A stretch of 64,000 bases of DNA. Origin: Candidatus Bathyarchaeia archaeon. GTDB taxonomy: Archaea; Thermoproteota; Bathyarchaeia; Bathyarchaeales; Bathycorpusculaceae. The notes below the pieces were generated by a model. That model was not told where the DNA came from. It was given only the letters and a program-made list of their open reading frames with translations, and did not search any database. A program made the translations under genes and the position numbers. The stretch is taken from positions 62,001-126,000 of the forward strand of contig JAVYUU010000003.1 in assembly GCA_038728085.1 (NCBI GenBank), given 5' to 3'. Below, in pieces: positions 52,460-61,284 of the stretch. Position 1 is the first letter of the stretch, and each line of letters starts with the position of its first letter.

Positions 52460-53694
52460 TAGCCGATCACCTGGTAGCCTTCAAGACTCCATAGAGCTAG
52501 TTTAGCTTGGTAGGCAACGTTGCCCACTAGAACTTGACGTATGTCTGTGGCGACCCAAGTTTTGTTTGAGAGATCTTCGCCAAAAATCACAGGGAAGGCC
52601 AGAGAACTTATACCCCATGGCATTAGGACAACGCCTGAATCCTTGGGATTGGCGCTTTTGCGGTATGTTACAACCAATATGCCTGGATTATATGTGGGAA
52701 TCGTTATTATTTCATACGTGTGAGGATCATTACCATAGTTTAATAGTCCAACTCTTCCGGCGCCAAGCGGCATCTCTCGGAGCGTGAAATCTTCCGTCAG
52801 AATCACGAAAGTTGCATTGTATGTTACAGCGGCAGGATGATCGCCGCCATGTACATCCCAGCTGTGGGCGAGGAGAACTTTTCCACCTTCACTCCCAAGA
52901 TCGTAGAGGAAGGGGACTACATAGTTTTCCTTATTCAGAACATGTTCATAGCAGCCTGTCCCAATCAACCCTCCTTGATGCACATAGGCAATTAGTACGT
53001 ATGAGTCCTGGTTTTCGTTTATTGTGGAGAAGCTCAATATGGCTGAGCCAGCGGTGTTTGTGTGGGCTGTTCCATATTGTGTTATAAATGCTGGATACTG
53101 CCCCTGACCACCTGTGGGCTTAACTATGATTAGACAGTAGCTTACAACGGCGCCGGATAATGGGAAACCTGCCCCCTTCACGCTCACCGATAAGGTTACG
53201 GGGGTGGATTGTACCTTTGTTATTGAGACGCTGACTATGGGTGTTATAGTTAGTTGGAAGCCGTACGTTCCATTTACTCCGAGAAGCCTTGAGGCTAAGG
53301 AATAGTTGATGGCCTTTGTGTAGGGTACCAGGAGGAAGTTGCCGAATCCCATGGTTATGTTACTGCAGACTAATCCCAATTTTGGATAAGTCACCGGTTT
53401 ACCGGAGGTGGATACGAGACGCATCAGGGAGAAGGGGCTTAGCCGGTACTGGGTGAATTCCGGGTCCTGCAGTCCAAAGCTTGTGGGGATGATGTTGCTT
53501 TTTCCCCAGTTTTCCGGTATGCCCGGGTTTAGGAGTATGTTGTCTAGGAGGTCGCTGCATTTTGTTGCGAGATATCTGTTTCTCTGGTAGAGGATGGCTG
53601 TTTGAATTGTTTGATTAAACAAGCCAACAAAAATCAGTATTGCACCTAAGAAAACGGTCATGGCAATCATGTGGTCTATCGTCGAGCCAGCCAT
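52459..53694 (-). CDS. Pilin-like membrane protein with Ig-like region
   Basis: 411 residues. The N-terminus MAGSTIDHMIAMTVFLGAILIFVGLFNQTI could be cut after Gly3 or stay as an anchor. The segment TPIVSVSITKVQSTPVTLSVSVKGAGFPLSGAVVSYCLIIVKPTGG (about 160-205, in parts) resembles an Ig-like beta sandwich. The rest is beta-rich. The gene overlaps the next by 1 nt and follows the 163-residue gene by 6 nt. Confidence 0.65.
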   Translation of the reverse strand: MAGSTIDHMIAMTVFLGAILIFVGLFNQTIQTAILYQRNRYLATKCSDLLDNILLNPGIPENWGKSNIIPTSFGLQDPEFTQYRLSPFSLMRLVSTSGKPVTYPKLGLVCSNITMGFGNFLLVPYTKAINYSLASRLLGVNGTYGFQLTITPIVSVSITKVQSTPVTLSVSVKGAGFPLSGAVVSYCLIIVKPTGGQGQYPAFITQYGTAHTNTAGSAILSFSTINENQDSYVLIAYVHQGGLIGTGCYEHVLNKENYVVPFLYDLGSEGGKVLLAHSWDVHGGDHPAAVTYNATFVILTEDFTLREMPLGAGRVGLLNYGNDPHTYEIITIPTYNPGILVVTYRKSANPKDSGVVLMPWGISSLAFPVIFGEDLSNKTWVATDIRQVLVGNVAYQAKLALWSLEGYQVIG

Positions 53695-53700
53695 AACCCG

Positions 53701-54183
53701 TCATTCTCCAAAAGCCAAGAGGATTGTCTTGTTTTGGAATTTTTGGGCGATTATGCAAGCGTTCGGGGAATTGCTTATGAAGGTGGATTCCCGCCAGATA
53801 ACGTTTGGCCCCAAGAGGACTGTGGTTGTGGCTGTTATCTTTGTTTCTTTAAGTCTAAGCGTTATAGTTAGGACTTTGCTGGAGTTCATTTTCGGATCCA
53901 AGACCGTTTTCAACGTGGCGTTCCCGATATATGGAAGGTTTTCTATTAATGGTGGTACGTCGGGTTTTTGGATTAGGCTGCCAGTTGTGATGGTTAGATG
54001 GTTTAAGGTGAAATAGACTTGCTGGATTACGCTTCCAAGATGGCTTGCAACCTCTTGAAGGGCAAGGTTTCTCCGTGAGTCCACCCATATATTCATGAGC
54101 CAGCTTGCGGTTAAGGGGAAAAGCAGAATCTGCATTATTAAGATGGGAAGCATGATGATGTATTCGATAGTTATATGCGCCAT
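53701..54183 (-). CDS. Small pilin/TadE-like membrane protein
   Basis: About 160 residues from ATG 54183 (MAHITIEYIIMLPILIMQILL). AGGTGA just upstream, overlapping a GTG at 54192, decides this start. A single N-terminal membrane helix with an early Glu (ITIEYI) recalls pilin or TadE-type subunits. The remainder is a small extracellular domain (LTITTGSLIQKPDVPPLIENL, VLTITLRLKETKITATTTVLLG). It is 8 nt downstream of the 283-residue gene. Confidence 0.65.
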   Translation of the reverse strand: MAHITIEYIIMLPILIMQILLFPLTASWLMNIWVDSRRNLALQEVASHLGSVIQQVYFTLNHLTITTGSLIQKPDVPPLIENLPYIGNATLKTVLDPKMNSSKVLTITLRLKETKITATTTVLLGPNVIWRESTFISNSPNACIIAQKFQNKTILLAFGE

Positions 54184-54199
54184 AACAATCACCTAACTT

Positions 54200-55051
54200 T
54201 TAGCCATGTAATCCAAGCGAAACCACCACCGTTGCAGTGTAAAACTCTATGACGGAACCATTTGGAACGTTAAAGAGCTCCACCGTCCTTTCAAATTTGA
54301 AGAAGTCCTCGCCGAAACCTCCCCTTTGAAAGTTCTCTCTTGGAAAGTTTACGGTTATTTTGACACTATTGCATGTTCCAGTTTTAACGGAAATGGACCT
54401 TCCAGAGAGGGTTACCGACTGGGAGAGGTGTGGATGGTTTCCGGAAACCAGGAGGGGCAGAAAGAATCTAAAGTATTTTGCCGTGCCTACCGTTGAGTTC
54501 AAAACTCTTATGCATGGTGCTACAACTATTCTGATGAAGTTGCCGTCGCCCATTGGAAGTTTTTCTACAACAAAGACGTGGCTTGTAGATGCTGAGGTGC
54601 CCCTCTGTAAGAAAGAACCGTTCGACGGGAAAATCCTCTCATAGTAATTGTTGCCCATCGTATAGCTGCTTATTGGCACATTGAACAGAAGAATGCCCGT
54701 CGTGAAGTTTGCAAAAAACTTGTAGCCTGTTCCATCATGTAAATAAACGGTGTAGTTTAATACGCTGTCTTCGAATTTTACGTGTCCATATTTGCTTGCA
54801 TAACGAATTGTTTGGGTGCGCCCAGGTATCCATGCCACGTCGTCTATTTGGAGGGCTACTGTTTGCATGAACTGTTTCATGGCGCTGAATTCGTTTTCAG
54901 TCATTCTTGCACTTAGAAAGTTGTTTGCGAAAACTATCGTAACCAATAGAAGCGTTACTATGGCGCCTGTAAGTATGACTGTGGATATGGCTGGACTTAC
55001 GGCTTTACTATTTGACTTCAACTTTCCATGCAGCTGACTTTTAATTTTCAA
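54200..55051 (-). CDS. Type IV pilin-like protein
   Basis: 283 residues. After a basic leader of about 16 residues (MKIKSQLHGKLKSNSKA) comes VSPAISTVILTGAIVTLLLVTIVFANNFL, the class III arrangement with cleavage after Ala17. The extracellular part (about 230 residues) is beta-rich with Asn-linked sequon candidates. It starts 13 nt after the platform protein gene, so it is the first structural gene of the operon. Confidence 0.75.
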   Translation of the reverse strand: MKIKSQLHGKLKSNSKAVSPAISTVILTGAIVTLLLVTIVFANNFLSARMTENEFSAMKQFMQTVALQIDDVAWIPGRTQTIRYASKYGHVKFEDSVLNYTVYLHDGTGYKFFANFTTGILLFNVPISSYTMGNNYYERIFPSNGSFLQRGTSASTSHVFVVEKLPMGDGNFIRIVVAPCIRVLNSTVGTAKYFRFFLPLLVSGNHPHLSQSVTLSGRSISVKTGTCNSVKITVNFPRENFQRGGFGEDFFKFERTVELFNVPNGSVIEFYTATVVVSLGLHG

Positions 55052-55064
55052 GTTTCCCCCTCCT

Positions 55065-56768
55065 CTAGGCGCCGAATTTCACGAACATGGGTACTAGCTT
55101 GGCGGCTAGAACAGCGATGATGACAAGAATCGCAGCGTGTTTGAAGCCTGCGGCTATGGATTCCTCACTTATTTTGCCAGCCACTATGCCGATTAAATAG
55201 CTGTGGAATATGGCTGAGGTTACGAAGGTTGTTATCATGGGTCCCAAGTCTTTTGTTTGTCCCGTCCCTGCGACGCCTAGAGTGCCGGAGGTAAAGCCTA
55301 TCATCATCACCGTTGTTGCCACAAGGAGGATGGCGGCGAAGTATGGCATCATTATGTAGGGGCGGACAGCCATTTTCTTCTCCTTCTCAACTTCTTGGGT
55401 TAGGTTGTTAAATCTGGCGAGGGACTCGATCATGGCTATTGTGCCGCCGCCTACATCTATCGTCTCCACAAGGAGGAACATGACAAGTTGGGCCATCCAA
55501 CTCTTAACCCGCTTAACAAAGTCCATAATCACTTTTCTAACGGGGATGCCCCAAGAGATTTCAGAGCTTATTTTGCGGAGTTCCTTGCTGAACTCGCCGT
55601 AGTCGCGGTTAGCGAGGCTTTCAATACATTTTTCTGGAGATAAACCTGTCTTTCTAACTTCTGTTAGGTCTCTTAGGAAGCTTGTTATGCCCTGCTCCAT
55701 GCTGGCTTTTTTGCTGCTTACTTTGTGATGTACGATGGCAGCTGGAAAAGTGGCTACAAACAACGATAAGGCAATGGCCACTGGTAAGTCGAAGATGGCT
55801 TGGAGTTGACTGAAGAAAGGCAGCTGCATATAGCCGAAGAAGTCTGTTAGCAGAAGCAATAATATTATGCCGAAGATGCTTGAGATTCCAAATGCCTTAT
55901 AGGGCCTCATATCCACAACGGGTGTTTTGGGCTGCATGCTGTGAGCCAAGTATATGAACATTAACGAGAGCATGGGTGTGAAAATGTACGTGTAGAGGAT
56001 TATGCCTGAATACATCGAGATGCCAACGCTATATATGGATTCAACGCTGAATAGGATGTAGAAGCAAAGAGACATCAAAACCATGACTATGATGAATGTT
56101 TCTAGGAGCATTCCAAGTCTTTCAGCCGCAGCCTTAACCCGCATAGCCCTAATCTTGAAGATATCCTCCGCCTTTCTTTCAAGGAAGTGGCCTATGTCTC
56201 CGCCAATGATGACTGTTGAGGCGTATCCAGCCAGAAAGTCTCTGAATATATCTAGCGGGTTTCTTTTGGCGGCGTTTTCTATGGCCGTTAGCGGGTCTAT
56301 GCCGAAGATCTCCACATCCTTTATTATCTCCCTTGCCTCAGCCCTCATGGCTGGCATGAGCTCAACTTCTGCGAGTCGCTTAAAGCTGGTGTAGGGCGCT
56401 ATTCCCCCAGAAGCCATAACGCTTATGTAGGCGGCTGCGAAGGGCATTTCTCTTTCGAGGTTGGCGGCTCTTTCCCCGGCTCTTGAGATAGGGATTAGGA
56501 AGAATCCTATCATGATGTATACTGGAAGTGGAACTAGGAAGACAAGGGGGACAAAGCCGTAAAGGTATAGCAAAACTACAGCGAGGATTGATATAGGCGT
56601 TGTTAGAACAGCGAGAAACAGCATTAGCGAGACATAGGTTTCTGGGTAAATTTTGATTTTCGCCCTTTCCAAGTAGTCTTTAAACTCAACTACATGTTTC
56701 AGGAAGTATGGGGCTACTCTTCCGAAAATGCGGAAGGACCAGGCTTCAAGGGCTTCTAGGAGCGGCAA
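55065..56768 (-). CDS. Type II/IV secretion platform membrane protein (TadC/FlaJ-like)
   Basis: 567 residues with two GspF-like domains. The first cytoplasmic helical domain is around AAAYISVMASGGIAPYTSFKRLAEVELMPAMRAEAREIIKDVE (in parts), the second around ITSFLRDLTEVRKTGLSPEKCIESLANRDYGEFSKELRKIS (in parts). Membrane segments surround each (YVSLMLFLAVLTTPISILAVVLLYL, YSGIILYTYIFTPMLSLMFIY, VAIALSLFVATFPAAIV, IMMPYFAAILLVATTVMMIGF, AILVIIAVLAAKLVPMFV). It forms the inner-membrane platform for pilus assembly with the ATPase gene it overlaps by 23 nt. Confidence 0.9.
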   Translation of the reverse strand: MPLLEALEAWSFRIFGRVAPYFLKHVVEFKDYLERAKIKIYPETYVSLMLFLAVLTTPISILAVVLLYLYGFVPLVFLVPLPVYIMIGFFLIPISRAGERAANLEREMPFAAAYISVMASGGIAPYTSFKRLAEVELMPAMRAEAREIIKDVEIFGIDPLTAIENAAKRNPLDIFRDFLAGYASTVIIGGDIGHFLERKAEDIFKIRAMRVKAAAERLGMLLETFIIVMVLMSLCFYILFSVESIYSVGISMYSGIILYTYIFTPMLSLMFIYLAHSMQPKTPVVDMRPYKAFGISSIFGIILLLLLTDFFGYMQLPFFSQLQAIFDLPVAIALSLFVATFPAAIVHHKVSSKKASMEQGITSFLRDLTEVRKTGLSPEKCIESLANRDYGEFSKELRKISSEISWGIPVRKVIMDFVKRVKSWMAQLVMFLLVETIDVGGGTIAMIESLARFNNLTQEVEKEKKMAVRPYIMMPYFAAILLVATTVMMIGFTSGTLGVAGTGQTKDLGPMITTFVTSAIFHSYLIGIVAGKISEESIAAGFKHAAILVIIAVLAAKLVPMFVKFGA

Positions 56769-58374
56769 GAGCCTTCACCTCCTCCCCAGCAATAACCTTC
56801 TCATAAATCTGTTCTGGCCGCGCATAATATTCGGCGATTATTGCAGCCACATCCTTGTAGCTTCTGATGTTGCGCTCCCTCATCCAGTGGAGGATCTGTT
56901 TGCGCCTTTCAATTTCTTCAAGCAACTCTTTCCGTCCTATGCCTAGGCGTTCAGAAATGTTGGATAGCATTATGCTCTTATTTAGGGATTGAATGTGTTC
57001 GTCTTTGGCTGGATGCCACTTGAAAACTGTTCGGTAGTCCTCATAGTCGGCTATCTCGTTAACGTTCATCACTCGCCTGTAGGCTTTCCTTTCGCCGCCC
57101 TTCATCAGGTGGACCCGTTGGACGGAGAGAACTATGTTCATTAAGGGGATATAGGCGGGGGCTATGTCCATGGGTTTCTGGGTCAGCCTTTTCACTGCGG
57201 AGTCCAAGTTTTCGGCGTGCATTGTGCACATACCGCCGTGGCCTGTTGCCAGTGCCTGGAAAAGCACGTAGGCTTCTTGACCTCGCACCTCACCTACTAT
57301 GAGGATGTCTGGGCGATGCCTCATGGAGGTTTTCACAAGGTCGAAGAGGGTTACCTCGCCTACACTGCTTCCTCCTAAGCCGTAGCTCTGCCTCGCTATA
57401 AGGGAAACCCAGTTCTCGTGGGGGAGGTTGAGCTCCGCCGTCTCCTCAATCGTTATTATTTTGCTTCCAGGCTTGATTAAACATGCTAAAGCGTTTAGGG
57501 CGGTTGTTTTTCCGGCGGCGGTTCCGCCCAAAACCATGACTGAGGCTCGGTTTTCCAGGCACAGCCAGAAGTATGCCGCCATCTCTTCCGAGAATGTGCC
57601 CAAATTTATTAGGTCTATTATGGAGTATGGGTCTTCCCTGAACTTTCGGATGGTGAAGGCTGTTCCGAAGGGCGTTACCTCTCGCCTATAGCAAACTGCC
57701 AGCCTATGTTTTCCGGGAAGCGAGGCATCCACTATTGGGAAGGCTGAGCTTACATGTTTTCCAGCCATGTGGACAAGCTTAACAACCATATTGTCGAGTT
57801 CTTCATCCGTTTCGAACACGAGGTTTGTTTCAATGCTTTCGTAGGTTCTGTGCCATACATAGACAGGCTTGTTTACACCATCACATGAAATATCCTCTAT
57901 ATTGGGGTCTCTCATGAGAGGGTCGATTCTTCCAAAGCCCACAAGATCTCTTTCAGCGTGATAGAGAATCTTATACCACGATACGTCTGGAAGCCAGCCT
58001 AGGCTTATGCGGTACTTATCAACAATCTTTTTGGCTTCTTCCGCAAAGAATTTTCTGGGATCCTTTATCTCCTCTTTAGGAGACTCTATTTCCGCCAAGA
58101 GAATTTCTAATATACGGTTGTAAACGCCTCTCTCAAGGGGGTCAAGCTGAAGCTCATCCAATATGTACTTGTATTCGCCTGTCTTGGGGTTTTGAACTAT
58201 GGCTACATGAGCAAAGGGCTCGTAGAGAGGATACCTCTCAACAACCTTGAATCCTCTGGGTAAGGGCTTTGGTGGAGGTGGCGGGATAGCCACCTGTTTC
58301 GGTTTTCCAATGTTGAATTTTATTCGTATCTTTCTGAGTTTTGAAAGTTTATCCTTGAGTTGAAGTTTGGGCAT
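56746..58374 (-). CDS. Type II/IV secretion system ATPase (GspE/TadA-like)
   Basis: 542 residues. After an N-terminal domain of about 200 residues are VMVLGGTAAGKTTALNALA (Walker A, about 283-300), the Asp box IITIEETAELNLPHENWVSL, Walker B region DILIVGEVRGQEAYVLFQALATGHGGMCTMHAE, which contains the His box, and VMNVNEIADYEDY. It energises pilus assembly with the membrane platform encoded next. Like archaeal FlaI/PilB-type enzymes it has no zinc finger. Its gene opens the operon of seven genes down to 48744. Confidence 0.92.
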   Translation of the reverse strand: MPKLQLKDKLSKLRKIRIKFNIGKPKQVAIPPPPPKPLPRGFKVVERYPLYEPFAHVAIVQNPKTGEYKYILDELQLDPLERGVYNRILEILLAEIESPKEEIKDPRKFFAEEAKKIVDKYRISLGWLPDVSWYKILYHAERDLVGFGRIDPLMRDPNIEDISCDGVNKPVYVWHRTYESIETNLVFETDEELDNMVVKLVHMAGKHVSSAFPIVDASLPGKHRLAVCYRREVTPFGTAFTIRKFREDPYSIIDLINLGTFSEEMAAYFWLCLENRASVMVLGGTAAGKTTALNALACLIKPGSKIITIEETAELNLPHENWVSLIARQSYGLGGSSVGEVTLFDLVKTSMRHRPDILIVGEVRGQEAYVLFQALATGHGGMCTMHAENLDSAVKRLTQKPMDIAPAYIPLMNIVLSVQRVHLMKGGERKAYRRVMNVNEIADYEDYRTVFKWHPAKDEHIQSLNKSIMLSNISERLGIGRKELLEEIERRKQILHWMRERNIRSYKDVAAIIAEYYARPEQIYEKVIAGEEVKALAAPRSP

Positions 58375-58420
58375 TCTTTCTGCTCCCGTATTTCTGTTAT
58401 ATATCTATACACTTGGGTTA

Positions 58421-58440
58421 TTAAATATTACGTCTTACGA
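58421..58440 (-). promoter_or_regulatory. Putative promoter/operator of secretion operon
   Basis: TTAAATATTACGT (58421-58433) is followed by CTTACGA (58434-58440). TTAAATCTTACGA at 1361-1373 precedes the isolated pilin gene. On the minus strand this reads TCGTAAGACGTAATATTTAA: a TCGTAAGA and CGTAAT element directly before a TATTTAA box, 47 nt before the ATPase ATG. Confidence 0.5.
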
Positions 58441-58447
58441 AACACGT

Positions 58448-61111
58448 CTATTCCTCTTCCTCACCAAACGAAACCGAAACTACACCAGTTTTAACCAGCA
58501 CCACAAATGCTATCACCAGTATCACTGGAATCAAGACTAGCAGAATTACCAGCCAAGGTATGCCGCCAGCCTCTGCAGCCGCTGACACCGTTAAGAACAC
58601 AGACTGAGATGCGCCCAAGTAACCATATTTCTCGGCATTTACAACGATGGTTATTGAAGCCGTGTCTGAGATTTTCGGCGTCCAGAAGAGGAACTCATAA
58701 CATCCGCTGGAATTTGTTAAGGCCGAATTCTCCGAGAAGGTTCCCATGTCAGCTGAAACCGTGACGTTGGCATTTGCTATGGGCTTATCAAGGCATTTCA
58801 CATAAACTGTTATCCGCACCATTTCCTCGGATTTAACCCAGTAGGAGCTGGCAAAAACTATCACTGTGAGGTTTCCAGGCTTAACCGTTAACAATGTATT
58901 ATTGATGGCGCGAGCATAGCCTTGCTTAGAAGCCACAACAGTCAAGTTTATGTTTGTCTCGGTAGGAACCGGCGGCGCCTTAAAGAGGAAAGTTGAATTT
59001 CCATAGGCATCTGTAACTCCGTTTGTTGAACTCCACACTCCAGCATCAGCGGAAACTGTTATGTTCACATCTTTAACAGGGGATTCGCCATACCTCGTGT
59101 TAACAACAATGCTGATTTCCTCTTCCGAGACAACTGTATATCGCTCAGCCCTAACGGTTAAGGAGAGGATTTTCGGAATCACAAGCAGAACGGTTTGCCC
59201 TTCCCCATCCATATAGCCCGCCTTAGAGGCATGTACAACTATCGTTACATGGGTTTCATTAGACACTGGGGGAGTTGAAAACGTGAATGTAGCTCCACCG
59301 GTTGAATCAGTCAGCTTTTCAGTTTCCGCGAAGGTTCCACCAGCATTTGATGACACATTTACCGTTGCACCTTGAATCGGCATTCCGCTCCATGTGACGC
59401 GCACTGTTATGGTTGAGGGATCTTCGGAAATCACCGTTGAGGGTGTCGCAGCGACATCAACGCTTAGTGGCGGTATAACCTCCAAGTAGTCAAAGCTCGA
59501 GTCATCCGCGTAGCCTTGCATGGATGCTTTCGCAATGATTCGGACATTGGTCACGTCTACAACATCTGGTGCTGTGAAAGTTGTTGTGAAAAAGCCTGAA
59601 GAGTTCGTCAGCCCAGACTGCTGAGAGAAACTTCCGCCCCTTACAGAGTATAGGGCAACATTTGCACCTTCCACCGGGCCACCGTTGCTTGAAACGCGAA
59701 CCGTTATGGAAACTTCTCCGCCACGATGGATAATGTGGCGGCTGAGGCTTAACTCAACATTTAATGAGGGCAAATTCACAACTTGAATTGTTACGGGGGA
59801 TGATGTGCTCACGTTTCCAAAGTCGTCCATAACCGTTAACCGCGCCACGTAGGTTCCAGCGCTGCTGTATTTGTGGAAGAAAATCGACAGGGTTGTCCAA
59901 CCGCTGGTTCGTCCATCTCCAAAGTCGAAGAAGTATTTGTCGATACGTCCATCATCATACGAGTAGGCACCTATGAACGTGACCTCTTGACCGGGGGCCA
60001 CAGTGGTTTTATCTGCGCACAGAACCGCTATCGGCGGAGAATTTTGATGGTCTATTGGGGCTGTTAGGAAGAAGATGAAATCTATGTTGACGCCGTTTCC
60101 GCCTACTGGGTTGCCCTTTCCGCGGGGGTTGAGAGATTCATGGTATGGTCCGGTGAAGTGACCCCAATAGTTTTGAGTGGCGTTCACTCTGGCTTTATCT
60201 GAGGCTTCCATGCCCATTTTATTGTCGTAAATGTCGTTGAAGCGTATTGTATGGTTGCCTTGCTCATAAAGGGCGCCTACATCATTGGTGTGGATATAGT
60301 TTCGCGTTATGAACGTGGTGGCGTTTGTTGCAACGTAGAGGCCATACTTGCTTAGGAATACAGTGTTGCCGCTTATTAGAATGTTGCCGCTGGATTTTTC
60401 CATAGATAGAGATATGCCGCTGTTGCTGTTTGAGGAGATATTGTTCTGAATTATGTTTATTTGAGAGTTGGCAGAGATGTTGCCTCGAAGGGTTACCCCG
60501 TTCTCATTCAAAGTTATAATGTTATTTTGCAATGTTGTTGATCCGCCCTCAATTACAACGCCGTCAAAGTTGTTCTGTATTCTGTTTTGACTTACTGTTG
60601 TGGATCCACCTAAGAGCGTGATTCCACTTTCAGCGTTAAATTGTATGACGCTTTTTTGAACCGTTAATACACCGTCCTGGACTGTTAAGCCGACCACTCC
60701 ATACTCTATTATGCAGTTTTCCAGGAAGGATGGAGATTGACCGGCTCCATTGAAGTATATTGTCAGCCAGTCTCCAACCTTGGGGCTTTCTTTATTGGAC
60801 GTGAACTTTATCGGTTTTTCCTCTGTGCCCCTAGCAATGAGCGTTCCATCAACTATGATTGCGAAGGGTCCCCCGCCAAACCTCACTTCAACACCTGGCT
60901 CTATTGTTAGGGTGACACCCCTGCAGATGGTGACGTTTTGAGAGACTATGAAGGGGCTTTCTGCGAGGGTCCAGACTGTGTCTACGTTGATTTGACCCTC
61001 CACATAGGTTGCTTTCACGGCGGGAAATTTCCAAAGGAGGAGGCTAAATGGGGCGAGGGCTAAGATGGAAGTAAATAAAATGAGGAGAAAGTTTATTTTC
61101 TTTTTTGCCAT
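58448..61111 (-). CDS. Secreted beta-helix/PKD/Ig-repeat surface protein
   Basis: About 887 residues from ATG 61111 (MAKKKINFLLILFTSILALA). In order: a signal peptide (1-30); a right-handed parallel beta-helix (about 35-330) with NosD/pectate-lyase-like repeats such as GVVIEGGSTTLQNNIITLNENGVTLRG (in parts); a PKD domain (about 365-440, FIGAYSYDDGRIDKYFFDFGDGRTS); four similar Ig-like repeats of about 95 residues (450-845), each ending in a theme like VVHASKAGYMDGEGQ; and a C-terminal membrane anchor (WLVILLVLIPVILVIAFVVLV) with an acidic tail. It is probably a cell-surface adhesin or polysaccharide-binding protein. Confidence 0.88.
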   Translation of the reverse strand: MAKKKINFLLILFTSILALAPFSLLLWKFPAVKATYVEGQINVDTVWTLAESPFIVSQNVTICRGVTLTIEPGVEVRFGGGPFAIIVDGTLIARGTEEKPIKFTSNKESPKVGDWLTIYFNGAGQSPSFLENCIIEYGVVGLTVQDGVLTVQKSVIQFNAESGITLLGGSTTVSQNRIQNNFDGVVIEGGSTTLQNNIITLNENGVTLRGNISANSQINIIQNNISSNSNSGISLSMEKSSGNILISGNTVFLSKYGLYVATNATTFITRNYIHTNDVGALYEQGNHTIRFNDIYDNKMGMEASDKARVNATQNYWGHFTGPYHESLNPRGKGNPVGGNGVNIDFIFFLTAPIDHQNSPPIAVLCADKTTVAPGQEVTFIGAYSYDDGRIDKYFFDFGDGRTSGWTTLSIFFHKYSSAGTYVARLTVMDDFGNVSTSSPVTIQVVNLPSLNVELSLSRHIIHRGGEVSITVRVSSNGGPVEGANVALYSVRGGSFSQQSGLTNSSGFFTTTFTAPDVVDVTNVRIIAKASMQGYADDSSFDYLEVIPPLSVDVAATPSTVISEDPSTITVRVTWSGMPIQGATVNVSSNAGGTFAETEKLTDSTGGATFTFSTPPVSNETHVTIVVHASKAGYMDGEGQTVLLVIPKILSLTVRAERYTVVSEEEISIVVNTRYGESPVKDVNITVSADAGVWSSTNGVTDAYGNSTFLFKAPPVPTETNINLTVVASKQGYARAINNTLLTVKPGNLTVIVFASSYWVKSEEMVRITVYVKCLDKPIANANVTVSADMGTFSENSALTNSSGCYEFLFWTPKISDTASITIVVNAEKYGYLGASQSVFLTVSAAAEAGGIPWLVILLVLIPVILVIAFVVLVKTGVVSVSFGEEEE

Positions 61112-61284
61112 GTGGATGCATCCGTCCACGTTTTGTTGAGGTAATCCTTGGTCAAGGCTTGTTTAAGGGTTATGAATTTTGAATCAAGCTTGGAAATACC
61201 GACTTCCAATACTTCTTTGAACGTTAAAACAAGGCAATAGTTTTAACTTGAAAACATCACTAAGAAGGGGCGAGGTGGCCGTCT

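Noticed and set aside
61112-61140. Hairpin over the start of the 887-residue protein (GGATGCATCC palindrome)
   Set aside because: The palindrome is 10 bp with weak outer pairing and lies inside an alternative N-terminus. It is too short to claim regulation.
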